DNA of 64,000 bases from contig NZ_CP081864.1 in the NCBI RefSeq assembly GCF_019797845.1, forward strand, positions 372,001-436,000. The letters are read 5' to 3'. The position numbers were made by a program, and so were the translations under genes. The stretch comes from Symbiopectobacterium purcellii. GTDB taxonomy: Bacteria > Pseudomonadota > Gammaproteobacteria > Enterobacterales > Enterobacteriaceae. The notes under the pieces are model-generated. The model saw only the letters and a program-made list of their open reading frames with translations, was not told the DNA's origin and did not search any database. Shown here piece after piece: positions 1 through 11,574 of this stretch (position 1 is the stretch's first letter; each line of letters opens with the position of its first letter).

Positions 1-502
1 CAGCCTGTTGGCTTTTCTTCCCTTCCTGATATGGACGCTGTGGTTTTCAGGAGAGGTACTGCTTTCCGTCATGGAATATGCACAAACCGGTGGGCATACC
101 ACGCATCGTGCGGATTACACGTCACCCTATGGTGGTATTTTCAAGCTGATCGCGGCGTATGTGTCGCTGATTATTGGCGGTCTGGTTGCCAAGTGCTATA
201 TCGTGGTGGCGGAACGCAACTATATCTTTGGCAATACCACGCTCAGCGACAATGTGCAGGTGCACTCCAACCTAAAATTGGGTGCTTATCTGATGCTGTT
301 ATTCACCAATACCCTGATTACGCTATTTTCTTTGGGGCTGGCCGCACCGGTAGCACAGGTGCGCTAAGCGCGCTTTATGGCGAATGCCACGCAAGTGAGC
401 GGTGACCTTTCTCTGCTGAACGTGCAGGCGCACGGTGATACCGCGCGTTCGGCGGTGGCGGAAGAGGCGATTAGCGCGCTGGATCTTAACGTGGGCATCT
501 AA
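1..502 (+). pseudogene. yjgN: YjgN/DUF898 inner-membrane protein, 5' truncated by the window and interrupted by an in-frame TAA
   Basis: The frame is open from base 2, so the gene begins outside the window. It encodes hydrophobic segments typical of the multi-pass YjgN (DUF898) family, for example the stretches around IWTLWFSGEVLLSVM and LGAYLMLLFTNTLITLFSL. Function is unknown in the family. A TAA at 365-367 stops translation after APVAQVR. The same frame then stays open for 44 further codons to a second TAA at 500-502, and that tail (ARFMANATQVSGDLSLL...) looks like the normal family C-terminus. I read this as a nonsense mutation, probably of a Tyr codon, leaving a shortened product. In E. 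coli yjgN is also close to valS. The M48 protease gene starts 9 bases after the distal stop, so the two probably form an operon. A sequencing error at base 367 is the alternative. Confidence 0.8.
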
Positions 503-511
503 GGCGACCTG

Positions 512-1546
512 ATGATTATCGAGGGATACTATCAGTATCCGGGGCGTGCCGCACAGGAGGCGGCACGCGTGACGCTTGGCGAGCTGGATGCCTCATTGGT
601 ACTGGCGCGCCACGACGTGGCTTCACAGGGGTTTATGCTGGCGCAGGTTGCGGTCTCGCAAGCGTTAGGGTCGATACCCTTGACGTTGACCTTCCCTGAT
701 GGCGGGCGCTTTCGTCCTGCTGATGATGCCGTATTTCGCGCCTGGGTTGCGCAGCATCAGTCTCGCGGCCTGGTGTATCGGCTGGAGAAGTACAAACGGG
801 GCGCGCTGTTTGCTCTACTGACGACGGTGCTGGTGGCGCTGAGCTATGTGTATGTGGTGCTGCCCTGGCTGAGCACCACTGTTGCGTTGCATATCCCCAC
901 CGCCGTGGAGCAGCAGCTTGGGGCGCATACGCTTGCTTTGCTGGAGCGCACCGAGCTCGCGCCGTCAACCCTTCCTGAAGCGCGCCAGCAATCGTTGCAG
1001 CGCCTGTTTGAACAAGCGCAGCCGCCGGAAATGCGTCAGGCGCGCACCCCGTTGCGTCTGCGCCTGATGAGTGCGCCGGGCATGGGCCCAAATGCGTTTA
1101 TGCTGGCAGATGGAACGCTGATCGTCAGCGATGAGTTGGTTACGCTGTCGCGCCACGATGATGGGCTGGTTGCTGTGATGCTGCATGAAATGGGGCACCA
1201 TGCATATCGCCATCCAATGCGCATGCTGGTGCGTTCCTCATTGGTGTCATTGACGTTTATGTGGATCACCGGTGATGTCAGCGGTGTGGGGGATACGCTG
1301 TTACAGTCCGCAGCCTTCGTGAATGAACTGCAATTCTCCCGTGACATGGAGCGTGAAGCCGATGCGTGGGCGATAGCGGAAATGCAGCGGCAGGGACGTT
1401 CGCTTCAGGCGATGCAGGATATCTATCAACAATTGATGGCGGCGTCAGAAAAAGAGCATCACATCGGGCGCATGATGCCGGATTGGCTCAGTACACATCC
1501 CGACATGCAACAGCGCCTTGATGCCATCAAGGCACAAGAAAAGTAG
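512..1546 (+). CDS. M48-family zinc metallopeptidase, membrane anchored
   Basis: A 344-residue protein with a single hydrophobic segment near residues 100-120 (FALLTTVLVALSYVYVVLPW), followed by a peptidase domain. The zinc motif HEMGH is at residues 225-229, and the third ligand is probably E282 in EREADAWA, the usual Glu-x3-Asp arrangement of M48/HtpX/Oma1-like enzymes. By family it would be an integral membrane or periplasm-facing protease involved in envelope protein quality control; the substrate is unknown. The start follows the yjgN terminal stop by 9 bases and has an AAGG ribosome-binding site, suggesting translational coupling. It is followed by a shared bidirectional terminator facing valS. 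The family call is secure; the physiological role is not known. Confidence 0.9.
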   Translation: MIIEGYYQYPGRAAQEAARVTLGELDASLVLARHDVASQGFMLAQVAVSQALGSIPLTLTFPDGGRFRPADDAVFRAWVAQHQSRGLVYRLEKYKRGALFALLTTVLVALSYVYVVLPWLSTTVALHIPTAVEQQLGAHTLALLERTELAPSTLPEARQQSLQRLFEQAQPPEMRQARTPLRLRLMSAPGMGPNAFMLADGTLIVSDELVTLSRHDDGLVAVMLHEMGHHAYRHPMRMLVRSSLVSLTFMWITGDVSGVGDTLLQSAAFVNELQFSRDMEREADAWAIAEMQRQGRSLQAMQDIYQQLMAASEKEHHIGRMMPDWLSTHPDMQQRLDAIKAQEK

Positions 1547-1560
1547 TTCGCCTCATAAAA

Positions 1561-1586
1561 AAACCCGGACTTAGCGGTCCGGGTTT
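1561..1586. terminator. Bidirectional terminator between the M48 protease gene and valS
   Basis: A perfect 10-base stem (AAACCCGGAC / GTCCGGGTTT) with a TTAGCG loop. It is preceded by an A run and followed by a T-rich stretch, so it can act for both converging genes. Confidence 0.85.
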
Positions 1587-1611
1587 CTTATTTGCACAAG
1601 ATACTTATGAA

Positions 1612-4467
1612 TTACAGCGCGGCAATGGTGGCCTGCTGTTCCAACAGTTTGGCTTTCGCTACCGCATAGCCGTCACGTTTTTCACGCTCTTTGGCAATCA
1701 CCGCCTCCGGTGCGCGCGCAACAAAGCCTTCATTGGAGAGCTTGCTGTCGATGCGGTTGATTTCCGCTTCAACCTTGGCAACTTCCTTGGCCAAACGCTC
1801 CAGTTCTACGTCTTTGTCGACCAGATCAAGCATCGGGATCAGCAACTCCGCGCCGTCCAGCAGGGACGTGACTGCCACCGGGCCTTTTTCACCGGCAGGC
1901 AGCAGTTGCACACTTGCCAGACGCGCCAGGGTTTGGATAAAGCTGCGGTTTGCTTCCACGCGACGTTGCTTTTCCGGCGTGGCATCACGCAACAGCACAT
2001 CGAGCGGTTTGCCCGGCGCGATGTTCATCTCGGCGCGAATATTACGCACGGCGGTGATCGCTTGCTTGATCCATTCCAGATCGGCCAGCGCCTGCGCATC
2101 TTCTGCGGCAGCATCGTAGCTCGGGAACGGTTGCAGCATGATGGTATCGCCAGTAACGCCCTTCAGCACTTTTACCTGTTGCCAGATGGTTTCCGTGATA
2201 AACGGAATGATCGGGTGCGCCAGACGCAGCAGCGCTTCCAACACGGTAACCAGCGTGTGGCGCGTGCCGCGCAGTTCCGCCGCGCTGCCGCCGTTCATCA
2301 CCGGTTTAGCCAGCTCCAGATACCAGTCGCAGAACTGGTTCCAGGTGAACTCATACAGGATACCGGCGGCAATATCGAAGCGGTAACCGTCCAGCGCGTC
2401 GCGGAAGGCTTTCACCGTGCGGTTGAATTCGGCCAGAATCCAACGATCGGCCAGTGACAGCACTTTCTCACCGCCGTTAAAGCCACAATCTTGCCCTTCG
2501 GTGTTCATCAGTACAAAACGGCTGGCGTTCCACAGCTTGTTACAGAAGTTGCGGTATCCTTCCAGACGCTTCATGTCCCAGTTGATATCACGACCGGTCG
2601 AGGCCAGTGCCGCAAGCGTGAAGCGCAGGGCATCGGTACCGTGAGGTTCAATACCGTTCGGGAATTGCTTCTCGGTGCGTTTACGGATTTTCTCCGCCAA
2701 CTGCGGTTGCATCATGTTGCCGGTGCGTTTCTCCAGCAACTCAGGCAACGAGATACCGTCCACCATGTCCAGTGGGTCGATCACGTTCCCTTTGGACTTG
2801 GACATCTTCTGTCCTTCATCATCGCGGATAAGCCCGGTCATGTAGACGGTGTGGAACGGCACCTGCGGTTTGCCTTCGTCATCTTTCACGAAGTGCATGG
2901 TCAGCATGATCATGCGCGCAATCCAGAAGAAGATGATGTCGAAGCCGCTCACCATCACGCTGCTCGGATGGAACGCTTTCAACTCCGGCGTCTGCTCCGG
3001 CCAGCCGAGGGTGGAGAAGGTCCACAGCCCGGAAGAGAACCAGGTGTCCAGTACGTCTTCGTCCTGGCGCAGTTCAACCGTGTCGCCGAGCTGATAGTCG
3101 CGGCGCACTTCCGCTTCATCACGGCCGACGTACACCTTGCCGCTGTTGTCATACCATGCCGGAATACGGTGGCCCCACCATAATTGGCGCGAGATACACC
3201 AGTCCTGGATGTCACGCATCCAGCTAAAATACATGTTCTCGTACTGCTTCGGCACAAACTGGATACGGCCATCTTCCACCGCTTCCACCGCCGGTTTCGC
3301 CAGTACGCCAGCGCGCACGTACCACTGGTCGGTCAGCATCGGTTCGATGACCACACCACCGCGATCGCCGTAGGGCACGGTCAGATCGTGCGGTTTGATC
3401 TCATCGAGCAAGCCCAGCTCATCGAGCTTGGCAACTATCGCTTTACGCGCGGCAAAACGCTCGACGCCGCGCAGGAAATCAGGAATGTCGTTGCTGTATA
3501 CCGTGCTGGCTTCGCCATTGGTATCAAACACTTCAGCTTCCTGACGGATATCGCCATCGAACGTCAGGATATTGATCATGGGCAACTGGTGACGTTTACC
3601 GACTTCGTAGTCGTTAAAATCGTGCGCCGGGGTGATCTTCACGCAGCCAGTGCCCTTTTCCATGTCGGCGTGTTCATCGGCGACGATCGGAATACGACGA
3701 TCCACCAGCGGCAGGATCAGGAACTTGCCGATCAGATCTTTGTAGCGCGGATCTTCCGGGTTGACCGCAACACCGGTATCCCCCAACACGGTTTCCGGAC
3801 GCGTGGTGGCGACCACCAGATAGTCTTTGCCATCAGCGGTTTTTGCGCCATCGGCCAGCGGATAGCGCAGGTGCCACATCGAGCCTTTGCTCTCGCGGTT
3901 TTCCACTTCCAGATCGGAGATGGCGGTGCGCAGTTTCGGGTCCCAGTTCACCAGGCGCTTGCCACGGTAGATCAGGTCTTCTTTATACAGGCGAACGAAC
4001 ACCTCTTTCACCGCGTTGGACAGGCCTTCATCCATGGTGAAGCGCTCGCGCTCCCAGTCTACCGAGTTGCCCAGACGGCGCATTTGGCGGGTAATGGTGC
4101 CGCCGGATTCAGCTTTCCACTGCCAGATTTTTTCGATAAAGGCGTCGCGGCCATAATCGTGGCGCGTTTTGCCCTCTTCGGCGGCGATTTTACGCTCAAC
4201 CACCATCTGGGTGGCGATGCCCGCGTGGTCAGTACCCGCCTGCCACAGCGTGTTTTTCCCTTGCATACGCTGATAGCGAATCAGGGTATCCATAATGGTT
4301 TGCTGGAACGCATGGCCCATATGCAAGCTGCCGGTGACGTTCGGCGGCGGGATCATGATGCTGAAGCTTTCCTGGCTCGTGTCACCGTTTGGCTTAAAGT
4401 AGCCTTGCTGTTCCCAGCGCTCATAGAGCGGCTGTTCGATATCTTTCGGGTTATATTTGGTATCCAT
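1612..4467 (-). CDS. valS: Valyl-tRNA synthetase
   Basis: A 951-residue class I aminoacyl-tRNA synthetase charging tRNA-Val in the cytoplasm, the same length as the E. coli enzyme. The first ATP-binding signature is HMGH at residues 49-52 ([13 protein letters not shown]), and the KMSKS loop begins at K554. Between them lies the CP1 editing domain that hydrolyses Thr-tRNA-Val (motifs such as [11 protein letters not shown]). The C-terminus has the coiled-coil arm ([18 protein letters not shown]) that contacts tRNA. It starts 12 bases after the holC stop, so holC-valS is one transcription unit, as in other enterobacteria. The gene is intact. Confidence 0.99.
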   Translation of the reverse strand: MDTKYNPKDIEQPLYERWEQQGYFKPNGDTSQESFSIMIPPPNVTGSLHMGHAFQQTIMDTLIRYQRMQGKNTLWQAGTDHAGIATQMVVERKIAAEEGKTRHDYGRDAFIEKIWQWKAESGGTITRQMRRLGNSVDWERERFTMDEGLSNAVKEVFVRLYKEDLIYRGKRLVNWDPKLRTAISDLEVENRESKGSMWHLRYPLADGAKTADGKDYLVVATTRPETVLGDTGVAVNPEDPRYKDLIGKFLILPLVDRRIPIVADEHADMEKGTGCVKITPAHDFNDYEVGKRHQLPMINILTFDGDIRQEAEVFDTNGEASTVYSNDIPDFLRGVERFAARKAIVAKLDELGLLDEIKPHDLTVPYGDRGGVVIEPMLTDQWYVRAGVLAKPAVEAVEDGRIQFVPKQYENMYFSWMRDIQDWCISRQLWWGHRIPAWYDNSGKVYVGRDEAEVRRDYQLGDTVELRQDEDVLDTWFSSGLWTFSTLGWPEQTPELKAFHPSSVMVSGFDIIFFWIARMIMLTMHFVKDDEGKPQVPFHTVYMTGLIRDDEGQKMSKSKGNVIDPLDMVDGISLPELLEKRTGNMMQPQLAEKIRKRTEKQFPNGIEPHGTDALRFTLAALASTGRDINWDMKRLEGYRNFCNKLWNASRFVLMNTEGQDCGFNGGEKVLSLADRWILAEFNRTVKAFRDALDGYRFDIAAGILYEFTWNQFCDWYLELAKPVMNGGSAAELRGTRHTLVTVLEALLRLAHPIIPFITETIWQQVKVLKGVTGDTIMLQPFPSYDAAAEDAQALADLEWIKQAITAVRNIRAEMNIAPGKPLDVLLRDATPEKQRRVEANRSFIQTLARLASVQLLPAGEKGPVAVTSLLDGAELLIPMLDLVDKDVELERLAKEVAKVEAEINRIDSKLSNEGFVARAPEAVIAKEREKRDGYAVAKAKLLEQQATIAAL

Positions 4468-4479
4468 TATGTCTACTAT

Positions 4480-4929
4480 TCAGTGCGTTGGCGGCGTCGC
4501 CGTAGTCAATTGAAAGCCGACGCTGCGATACGCTTTGTAGCGATCGCGCGCCAACGGTTTCAGGGATTCTTCATGAGGGACAAAGTCTATCACTTCATGG
4601 AAAGCGGTGGCAAAATCTGCGAACTGCGGCAGCAGGCTGATCAGCACATCGCGTGAGGTGCTGCCCCGGCGTTGCGGCCAGGCCAGCTCGACGGGTGCAC
4701 CTTGTCGCGGGCCTTCACCGGCGAGGTTATGCGGCACAAAGGCGCTGGCGTCGCGCTGCCACAGCGCATCGTCCAGCCGCAACGCTTGCTGCTCGTCTTC
4801 ACAGGCAATAAGCACACGCTGCCCACTGCGCCAACGTTCCGCCGCCAGCTCGCAGGCCAGCGCCTCACAGGCGCTAAGCCCATCGACATCGTCACTGTGT
4901 TCGAGAAGGTAGAACGTTGCGTTTTTCAT
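4480..4929 (-). CDS. holC: DNA polymerase III chi subunit
   Basis: A 149-residue protein matching HolC in length and in its start (MKNATFYLLEH). Chi is part of the clamp-loader complex; with psi it links the polymerase III holoenzyme to single-strand binding protein. The fold has the expected pattern of a central Asp/Glu-rich acceptor region (IACEDEQQALRLDDALW) and the conserved HN motif (FVPHNLAGEG). It lies between pepA and valS, the conserved enterobacterial order. A GC-rich hairpin in the gap upstream may reduce readthrough from pepA. Confidence 0.95.
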   Translation of the reverse strand: MKNATFYLLEHSDDVDGLSACEALACELAAERWRSGQRVLIACEDEQQALRLDDALWQRDASAFVPHNLAGEGPRQGAPVELAWPQRRGSTSRDVLISLLPQFADFATAFHEVIDFVPHEESLKPLARDRYKAYRSVGFQLTTATPPTH

Positions 4930-4969
4930 TGTTTACACTATTGATCAGGGCCGAAAAGCCTGACGATAA

Positions 4970-4990
4970 GGGCCGGGATAACCCCGGCCC
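4970..4990. terminator. GC-rich hairpin between pepA and holC
   Basis: An 8-base stem GGGCCGGG / CCCGGCCC with a short A/T loop, about 50 bases beyond the pepA stop. There is no clear U-tract, so it may be an attenuator or mRNA-stabilising hairpin rather than a full terminator. Confidence 0.5.
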
Positions 4991-5041
4991 ACGGTGATGA
5001 CTATCAATGCTCACGGCCATGGGCGCGTTAGCAGGCATAGT

Positions 5042-6834
<1,793 letters not shown>

Positions 6835-7935
6835 GTGATCATCATTCGATATCTGGTACGGGAAACCTTTAAGAGCCAACTGGCCATCCTGTTTATTCTG
6901 TTACTGATCTTCTTTTGTCAGAAGCTGGTGCGAATACTGGGTGCGGCGGTTGATGGGGAAATCCCGACAAATTTAGTGCTCTCCCTGCTGGGGCTGGGTG
7001 TGCCTGAAATGGCGCAGCTCATTCTGCCCTTGAGCCTGTTTTTAGGGCTGCTGATGACGTTCAGCCGCATGTATACCGAGAGCGAAATCACCGTCATGTA
7101 TGCCTGTGGATTGGGCAAAACGGTGCTGCTCAAGGCTGCCTTTATTCTGGCGGTGATAACCGGTGTGATGGCGATGATCAATGCGCTGTGGGTCAGCCCG
7201 TGGTCTTCTCGTCATCAGGACATCGTGATGGCAGAAGCCAAGGCTAACCCGAGCGTCGCGGCGCTGGTGGAAGGGCAGTTTCAATCGGCGCAGGGCGGCA
7301 ATGCCGTGCTGTTTGTCGGCGATGTCAAAGGGCAAGAGTTTGAGCATGTGTTTCTGGCGCAGCTGCGCCCGAGCGGCAACGCGCGCCCTTCGGTGGTCAT
7401 TGCCGATCGTGGGCGTGTGGACGTTGACCAAAATGGCACACAGGTGGTGACGCTCAATAAAGGCTCTCGCTACGAAGGTACAGCGATGTTGAGGGATTTC
7501 CGCATCACGGATTTCACCAACTATCAGGCAATTATCGGGCATCAGAACGTGTCTATCCAGAACACTGGCGTAGAACAGATGACGATGCACCAACTGTGGC
7601 AGTCGGATGATAATGCCGCGCGGGCCGAGTTCCATTGGCGCATAACGCTGGTGCTTTCAGTGCTGATCATGGCGATTATCGTGGTGCCGCTCAGTGCGGT
7701 AAACCCACGCCAAGGGCGCGTACTGAGCATGCTGCCCGCCATGTTGCTTTATCTGATTTTCTTCCTGTTGCAAAGCTCGCTGCGTTCCAATGGCAGTAAG
7801 GGAAGAATCGATCCCGTGGTGTGGATCTGGCTGACCAATCTGGCCTATATCGGGATTGCGCTGCTGCTCAATGTCTGGGACAGCGTACCTCTGCGCCGGC
7901 TGCGCGCGCGGATGAAAGTACAAGGAGCAGCCTGA
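6835..7935 (+). CDS. lptF: Lipopolysaccharide export permease LptF
   Basis: A 366-residue inner-membrane subunit of the LptB2FG ABC transporter, which extracts LPS from the inner membrane and passes it to LptC and the periplasmic bridge. The start is GTG; the product begins MIIIRYLVRETFKSQLAI, near-identical to the E. coli start. Transmembrane segments sit at both ends, around a central periplasmic beta-jellyroll region (about residues 130-260), as in the YjgP/YjgQ family. Its stop overlaps the lptG start by one base (TGATG), indicating translational coupling. Essential in relatives; intact here. Confidence 0.97.
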   Translation: MIIIRYLVRETFKSQLAILFILLLIFFCQKLVRILGAAVDGEIPTNLVLSLLGLGVPEMAQLILPLSLFLGLLMTFSRMYTESEITVMYACGLGKTVLLKAAFILAVITGVMAMINALWVSPWSSRHQDIVMAEAKANPSVAALVEGQFQSAQGGNAVLFVGDVKGQEFEHVFLAQLRPSGNARPSVVIADRGRVDVDQNGTQVVTLNKGSRYEGTAMLRDFRITDFTNYQAIIGHQNVSIQNTGVEQMTMHQLWQSDDNAARAEFHWRITLVLSVLIMAIIVVPLSAVNPRQGRVLSMLPAMLLYLIFFLLQSSLRSNGSKGRIDPVVWIWLTNLAYIGIALLLNVWDSVPLRRLRARMKVQGAA

Positions 7936-9011
7936 TGTTTGGCGTACTGGATCGCTATATCGGCAAAACTATCTTTAACACCATCATGATGACGCTGTTC
8001 ATGCTGGTTTCTCTCTCTGGCATCATCAAGTTTGTCGATCAGTTGCGCAAAGTTGGGCGCGGCGACTATACCGCGCTGGGCGCGGGTCTCTATACCTTGC
8101 TGAGCGTGCCTAAGGATATTGAAATCTTTTTCCCAATGGCGGCGCTGCTCGGTGCGCTGCTGGGGTTGGGGACGCTGGCGACACGCAGTGAACTGGTGGT
8201 GATGCAGGCCTCTGGCTTTACCCGCTTACAGATTGCGGGTGCAGTGATGAAAACCGCCATTCCTCTGGTGTTGCTTACCATGGCGATTGGCGAATGGATT
8301 TCACCTGCCGGTGAACAGATGGCGCGCAACTACCGTTCACAGATGATGTACGGCGGCTCGATGCTTTCAACCCAGAACGGGCTGTGGGCGAAAGATGGCA
8401 ACGACTTTATTTATATTGAACGCGTGGTGGGGGATAAAGAGCTGGCGGGGGTGAATATCTACCAGTTCGACCCGGAACAGAAATTGCTCTCCGTACGCTA
8501 CGCGGCATCCGCGGAATTTGATGATGACGCCAAGCTGTGGCGGCTGTCTCAGGTTGATGAATCAGACCTGCGCGATGGCAAACAGATTTCGGGCAGCCAG
8601 ACCATCAGCGGAGAGTGGAAAACCACATTGACGCCGGACAAACTCGGCGTAGTGGCGCTGGACCCGGATGCGCTCTCGATCCGCTGCCTGTACGACTACG
8701 TCAACTACCTGAAGCAAAGTGGGCAGGAGGCGGGCCGCTACAAGCTGAATATGTGGAACAAGACGTTCGCCCCACTTTCGGTAGCGGTAATGATGCTGAT
8801 GGCGCTCTCTTTTATCTTTGGGCCACTGCGCAATGTGCCTGCGGGCGTGCGTATCGTCACCGGTATCAGCTTTGGCTTCCTGTTTTACGTGCTGGACAAG
8901 GTATTTGGTCAGCTCAGCCTGGTGTATGGCTTGCCGCCGGTGCTGGGGGCATTGGTGCCTAGCCTGCTGTTTATGATGATCAGTCTGCTGCTGCTGCTAA
9001 AACGGCGCTGA
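7935..9011 (+). CDS. lptG: Lipopolysaccharide export permease LptG
   Basis: A 358-residue partner of LptF in the LPS exporter. The start MFGVLDRYIGKTIFNTIM is the conserved LptG start and shares one base with the lptF stop; an in-frame upstream extension into lptF is unlikely. Topology is N-terminal membrane helices, a periplasmic jellyroll and C-terminal helices (LSVAVMMLMALSFIFGPL and LVPSLLFMMISLLLLL). Its length fits the family. The pair sits next to pepA as in other Enterobacterales. Confidence 0.97.
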   Translation: MFGVLDRYIGKTIFNTIMMTLFMLVSLSGIIKFVDQLRKVGRGDYTALGAGLYTLLSVPKDIEIFFPMAALLGALLGLGTLATRSELVVMQASGFTRLQIAGAVMKTAIPLVLLTMAIGEWISPAGEQMARNYRSQMMYGGSMLSTQNGLWAKDGNDFIYIERVVGDKELAGVNIYQFDPEQKLLSVRYAASAEFDDDAKLWRLSQVDESDLRDGKQISGSQTISGEWKTTLTPDKLGVVALDPDALSIRCLYDYVNYLKQSGQEAGRYKLNMWNKTFAPLSVAVMMLMALSFIFGPLRNVPAGVRIVTGISFGFLFYVLDKVFGQLSLVYGLPPVLGALVPSLLFMMISLLLLLKRR

Positions 9012-9017
9012 GTGCAT

Positions 9018-9039
9018 CCGGCACGCTACTGCGTGCCGG
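9018..9039 (+). terminator. Hairpin downstream of lptG
   Basis: A 9-base perfect stem CCGGCACGC / GCGTGCCGG with a TACT loop, 7 bases after the lptG stop. A clear U-run does not follow directly, so termination strength is uncertain. Confidence 0.55.
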
Positions 9040-9108
9040 GAAAATGCGCAAAAAAGTGTGCTGGCGCTGTTTTTTTCAGCATTCAACGCGCCAGAGTGCG
9101 GAATAGTG

Positions 9109-9136
9109 TTGTGTCATCAATCTCAAACGGTATAAT
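9109..9136 (+). promoter_or_regulatory. Promoter of leuX
   Basis: A perfect TATAAT at 9131-9136 is preceded, 16 bases upstream, by TTGTGT as a weak -35. The tRNA begins 30 bases after the -10. Confidence 0.65.
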
Positions 9137-9165
9137 GCACCTCGTTTTCCGCACACTACTTCAGT

Positions 9166-9250
9166 GCCGAAGTGGCGAAATCGGTAGACGCAGTTGATTC
9201 AAAATCAACCGTTGAAAGACGTGCCGGTTCGAGTCCGGCCTTCGGCACCA
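9166..9250 (+). tRNA. leuX: tRNA-Leu, anticodon CAA
   Basis: 85 bases including an encoded CCA. The acceptor stem GCCGAAG pairs with CTTCGGC. The anticodon stem-loop TTGAT-TCAAAAT-CAA presents CAA, a long variable arm typical of tRNA-Leu follows, and the T-arm is GGTTCGAGTCC. It closely resembles E. coli leuX, which decodes UUG and is a classical genomic-island integration site. No integrase or second copy of the tRNA 3' end was seen in this window. Confidence 0.98.
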
Positions 9251-9264
9251 TTAGTATGAAAATC

Positions 9265-9289
9265 AAGTCACCGCAAGGTGGCTTTTTTT
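9265..9289 (+). terminator. Rho-independent terminator after leuX
   Basis: A stem GTCACC / GGTGGC with a GCAA tetraloop, followed by a run of seven T. It lies 15 bases beyond the tRNA. Confidence 0.85.
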
Positions 9290-9352
9290 ATGTCTGAAAT
9301 CTACTGGCTATACCTCTTTGCTCTGTGTATCGCTAAATGAAGCGCATAAAGC

Positions 9353-9964
9353 CTATAAAAGACACCCTTTAGCCAGGCTCAACTGCTGCTGAGCTAACGC
9401 CTCGACTTCCCGAGGTTCATGCGACACCAATAAAAGCGTTACCGAAAAGATCTGCTGTATTTCCTTCATCGCCTGCCATAGCCGTAACCTCACGGGCCAA
9501 TCGAGACTGGAGAAGGGCTCATCAAGCAACAGAACCTGAGGCTCACTGATTAATGCCCTCGCCAGAGCCGCTCTCTGCTGTTCCCCGCCCGAAATGTGTG
9601 TGGGGTAGCGTTTAGCCAAATGTTCTATTTCAAGTAATTTTAACAGGTCGTGACGTTTCTCACTGAACTGTGGCTTTTTAGCCGCGTACTGAGCAAGGCG
9701 CAGATTATTATCAACCGATAAATAAGGAAACAAATACAAGTGCTGATTCAAATAACGACAAGGACGCTGCCAGATAGGCCGTTTATCGATACATTGACCC
9801 GCTATTGATATAGAGCCCCGATAATCAATGTTCCCTACGATAGCGTTCAGCAACGTCGTTTTCCCACTGCCAGAAGGGCCACAAATAGCGGTGCAGCTAC
9901 CCGGCTCCACTGAGAAACTGATATTTTCCAGAATGCCGCAGGAAAGATTATTCACCTTTAACAT
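9353..9964 (-). CDS. Short ModC-like ABC transporter ATP-binding protein
   Basis: A 203-residue ATPase with Walker A GPSGSGKTT (residues 29-37), signature SGGEQQR and Walker B QVLLLDEP. By position it energises the permease encoded upstream. It is much shorter than enterobacterial ModC (about 350 residues) and lacks the C-terminal TOBE/Mop domain that binds molybdate in that family. A separate two-Mop protein is encoded at 35438. Its start overlaps the end of the permease gene by 17 bases, so the three genes binding protein-permease-ATPase form one operon. Substrate is molybdate or tungstate by inference from the binding protein and the ModE-like site; sulfate is less likely. Confidence 0.85.
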   Translation of the reverse strand: MLKVNNLSCGILENISFSVEPGSCTAICGPSGSGKTTLLNAIVGNIDYRGSISIAGQCIDKRPIWQRPCRYLNQHLYLFPYLSVDNNLRLAQYAAKKPQFSEKRHDLLKLLEIEHLAKRYPTHISGGEQQRAALARALISEPQVLLLDEPFSSLDWPVRLRLWQAMKEIQQIFSVTLLLVSHEPREVEALAQQQLSLAKGCLL

Positions 9965-10733
9965 TCAGCCTTCCTCGTTGTTGCAATAGATGCAATATCA
10001 CTAAGAGAAAAATCGAAAAGATAATCAGCAACAGGGCACAGCCGACAGCCAAAGAAAAATCACCGCTGGCAATATTCAGGAAAACCGCAATAGGTAAGGT
10101 TTCCGTTTTCATTCTGGTCGCGCCAGCTAGCATCAGCGTGGCACCGAATTCACCCAGTGCCCGTGACATCGCCAACACACAGCCACTCAGTAATGAGCGC
10201 CAGACGAGGGGGATTTCTACCAGGAAAAACGTTTTTAGCGGTGGTAAACCTAGGTTATAAGCCGTGTGTATATAAGGTGGTGAAATAGAGATCAACGCAC
10301 TGTAGGCATTGCGCGTTTGTATTGAACAGGCAACGTAGGTTTGCGCAATGATGATACCCAAGGGAGAAAATAACCACTTGGAGAGTGTTGGAACTAACTG
10401 CCCTACATACCCTTCTTGCCCCAGGAGGAGTAATAGACCAATCCCCACGACCAGTGGCGGCATGACCATGGGTAAATCCAGTAGGATGTTTATTATGTTC
10501 TTTCCTGGGAATGAGAGGCGAGACATTGCCCAGGCGGCAGGAAGGCTGATTACGCTCGATAGCAATAACGACGTTAGCGCTGTGCTGACTGAGAGCAACA
10601 GCGCAAACCGAATTTCATCATCGAATAATAACTGAATAAATTGGCTAAGGCTAAGCTGGGAGAAAAGTGCAAGCAGCGATCCGCCAATCAAAAAAAGCAA
10701 AAGCACCAGCGGAATTAATGCCAGCTTAGCCAT
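9948..10733 (-). CDS. ModB-like ABC transporter permease
   Basis: A 261-residue inner-membrane permease with about six predicted helices and the EAA-type cytoplasmic loop (LSRALGEFGATLMLAGATR), which is characteristic of ModB/CysT/WtpB permeases. It would carry an oxyanion released from the upstream binding protein. The gene lies 27 bases after the binding-protein gene and overlaps the ATPase gene. The length is close to ModB proteins with a slightly longer N-terminus. The motif sequence does not by itself decide between molybdate, tungstate and sulfate. Confidence 0.85.
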   Translation of the reverse strand: MAKLALIPLVLLLFLIGGSLLALFSQLSLSQFIQLLFDDEIRFALLLSVSTALTSLLLSSVISLPAAWAMSRLSFPGKNIINILLDLPMVMPPLVVGIGLLLLLGQEGYVGQLVPTLSKWLFSPLGIIIAQTYVACSIQTRNAYSALISISPPYIHTAYNLGLPPLKTFFLVEIPLVWRSLLSGCVLAMSRALGEFGATLMLAGATRMKTETLPIAVFLNIASGDFSLAVGCALLLIIFSIFLLVILHLLQQRGRLNVKGE

Positions 10734-10760
10734 TCAGTTATCTACCCGACTCAGATTCAA

Positions 10761-11516
10761 TTAATGCTTCTTAATCGGCAGATAACCTTGATCGGTAAAC
10801 ATCTTGATGCCCTGCGGTGATGCAAAGAATTCAGCAAGCTGTTTAGCGGCATCTGGATGGGCACTGGTTTTTAATACGGCGATAGTAGCCACTTCTTCCG
10901 GGGTTCCTGGCGGGGAAGGTAACAAGGTTAGCGTATCCTGATTCTTCATTGCATCAGAAAGCCCAATAACCGCAGCATCAACATCACCGTTCATTAAGTA
11001 AATCAGCAATTGTTTGATCGTGGTTGCTTGTACCACCACTTTTTCTTTCAGTTCTTTCTCATACCCACTGGCGACCAGCAATTGTTCTCCACTTTTTCCC
11101 AGCGCAATCGCTTTAGGGTCACCCATGCCGATTTTTAAATGACTTTTAGCAAGATCGGCCAACGTTTTAACGTCTCCGCCGGTTGCTTTCCTGACGGCCA
11201 TCACGGGGGTGTGATACACCAGCGGATAAGAAGACGTCACCTGCCCGTCTTGCTGTAATTTTTCAACGTAGTCTTCAGAACCCGGCAGGAAAACATCCCC
11301 CGTCTTGGTCAGATTAAAACGCGTGAGAATTTGCCCTGAGCCACCGTATTCAATAACCACCTTATGGCCGGTGTCTTTTTCAAACACTCCCACCACGGAT
11401 TCTACTGGCTGTCTCAACCCCGCTCCGGCATACAGATGTAACTCGACCGCACTGGCCGTATAACTGGCCATGAGTAAAGGCAGCACCATAAGGGATTTTA
11501 TTACGCGTTTAGGCAT
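10761..11516 (-). CDS. ModA-like periplasmic oxyanion-binding protein
   Basis: A 251-residue secreted binding protein. The signal peptide MPKRVIKSLMVLPLLMASYTASA ends with an ASA cleavage site. The mature part starts VELHLYAGAGLRQPVESV, the AGA-(S/G)-L motif of ModA-type proteins, and later has QATTIKQLLIYLMNGDVDAAVIG, also typical. It is the first gene of a binding protein-permease-ATPase operon. I chose the ATG at 11516 because it begins directly with the signal peptide; an ATG 24 bases upstream would add a non-signal leader. It probably captures molybdate or tungstate. Confidence 0.85.
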   Translation of the reverse strand: MPKRVIKSLMVLPLLMASYTASAVELHLYAGAGLRQPVESVVGVFEKDTGHKVVIEYGGSGQILTRFNLTKTGDVFLPGSEDYVEKLQQDGQVTSSYPLVYHTPVMAVRKATGGDVKTLADLAKSHLKIGMGDPKAIALGKSGEQLLVASGYEKELKEKVVVQATTIKQLLIYLMNGDVDAAVIGLSDAMKNQDTLTLLPSPPGTPEEVATIAVLKTSAHPDAAKQLAEFFASPQGIKMFTDQGYLPIKKH

Positions 11517-11574
11517 GGGGAATTCTCTTATCGTTAACATTCTGGGAAAGGGATAGCCGAACGAATCGTTAGAT

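Noticed and set aside
3184..4656. 490-residue frame opposite valS
   Set aside because: It is antisense to the conserved valS gene, with biased composition and no domain; a shadow of the real gene.
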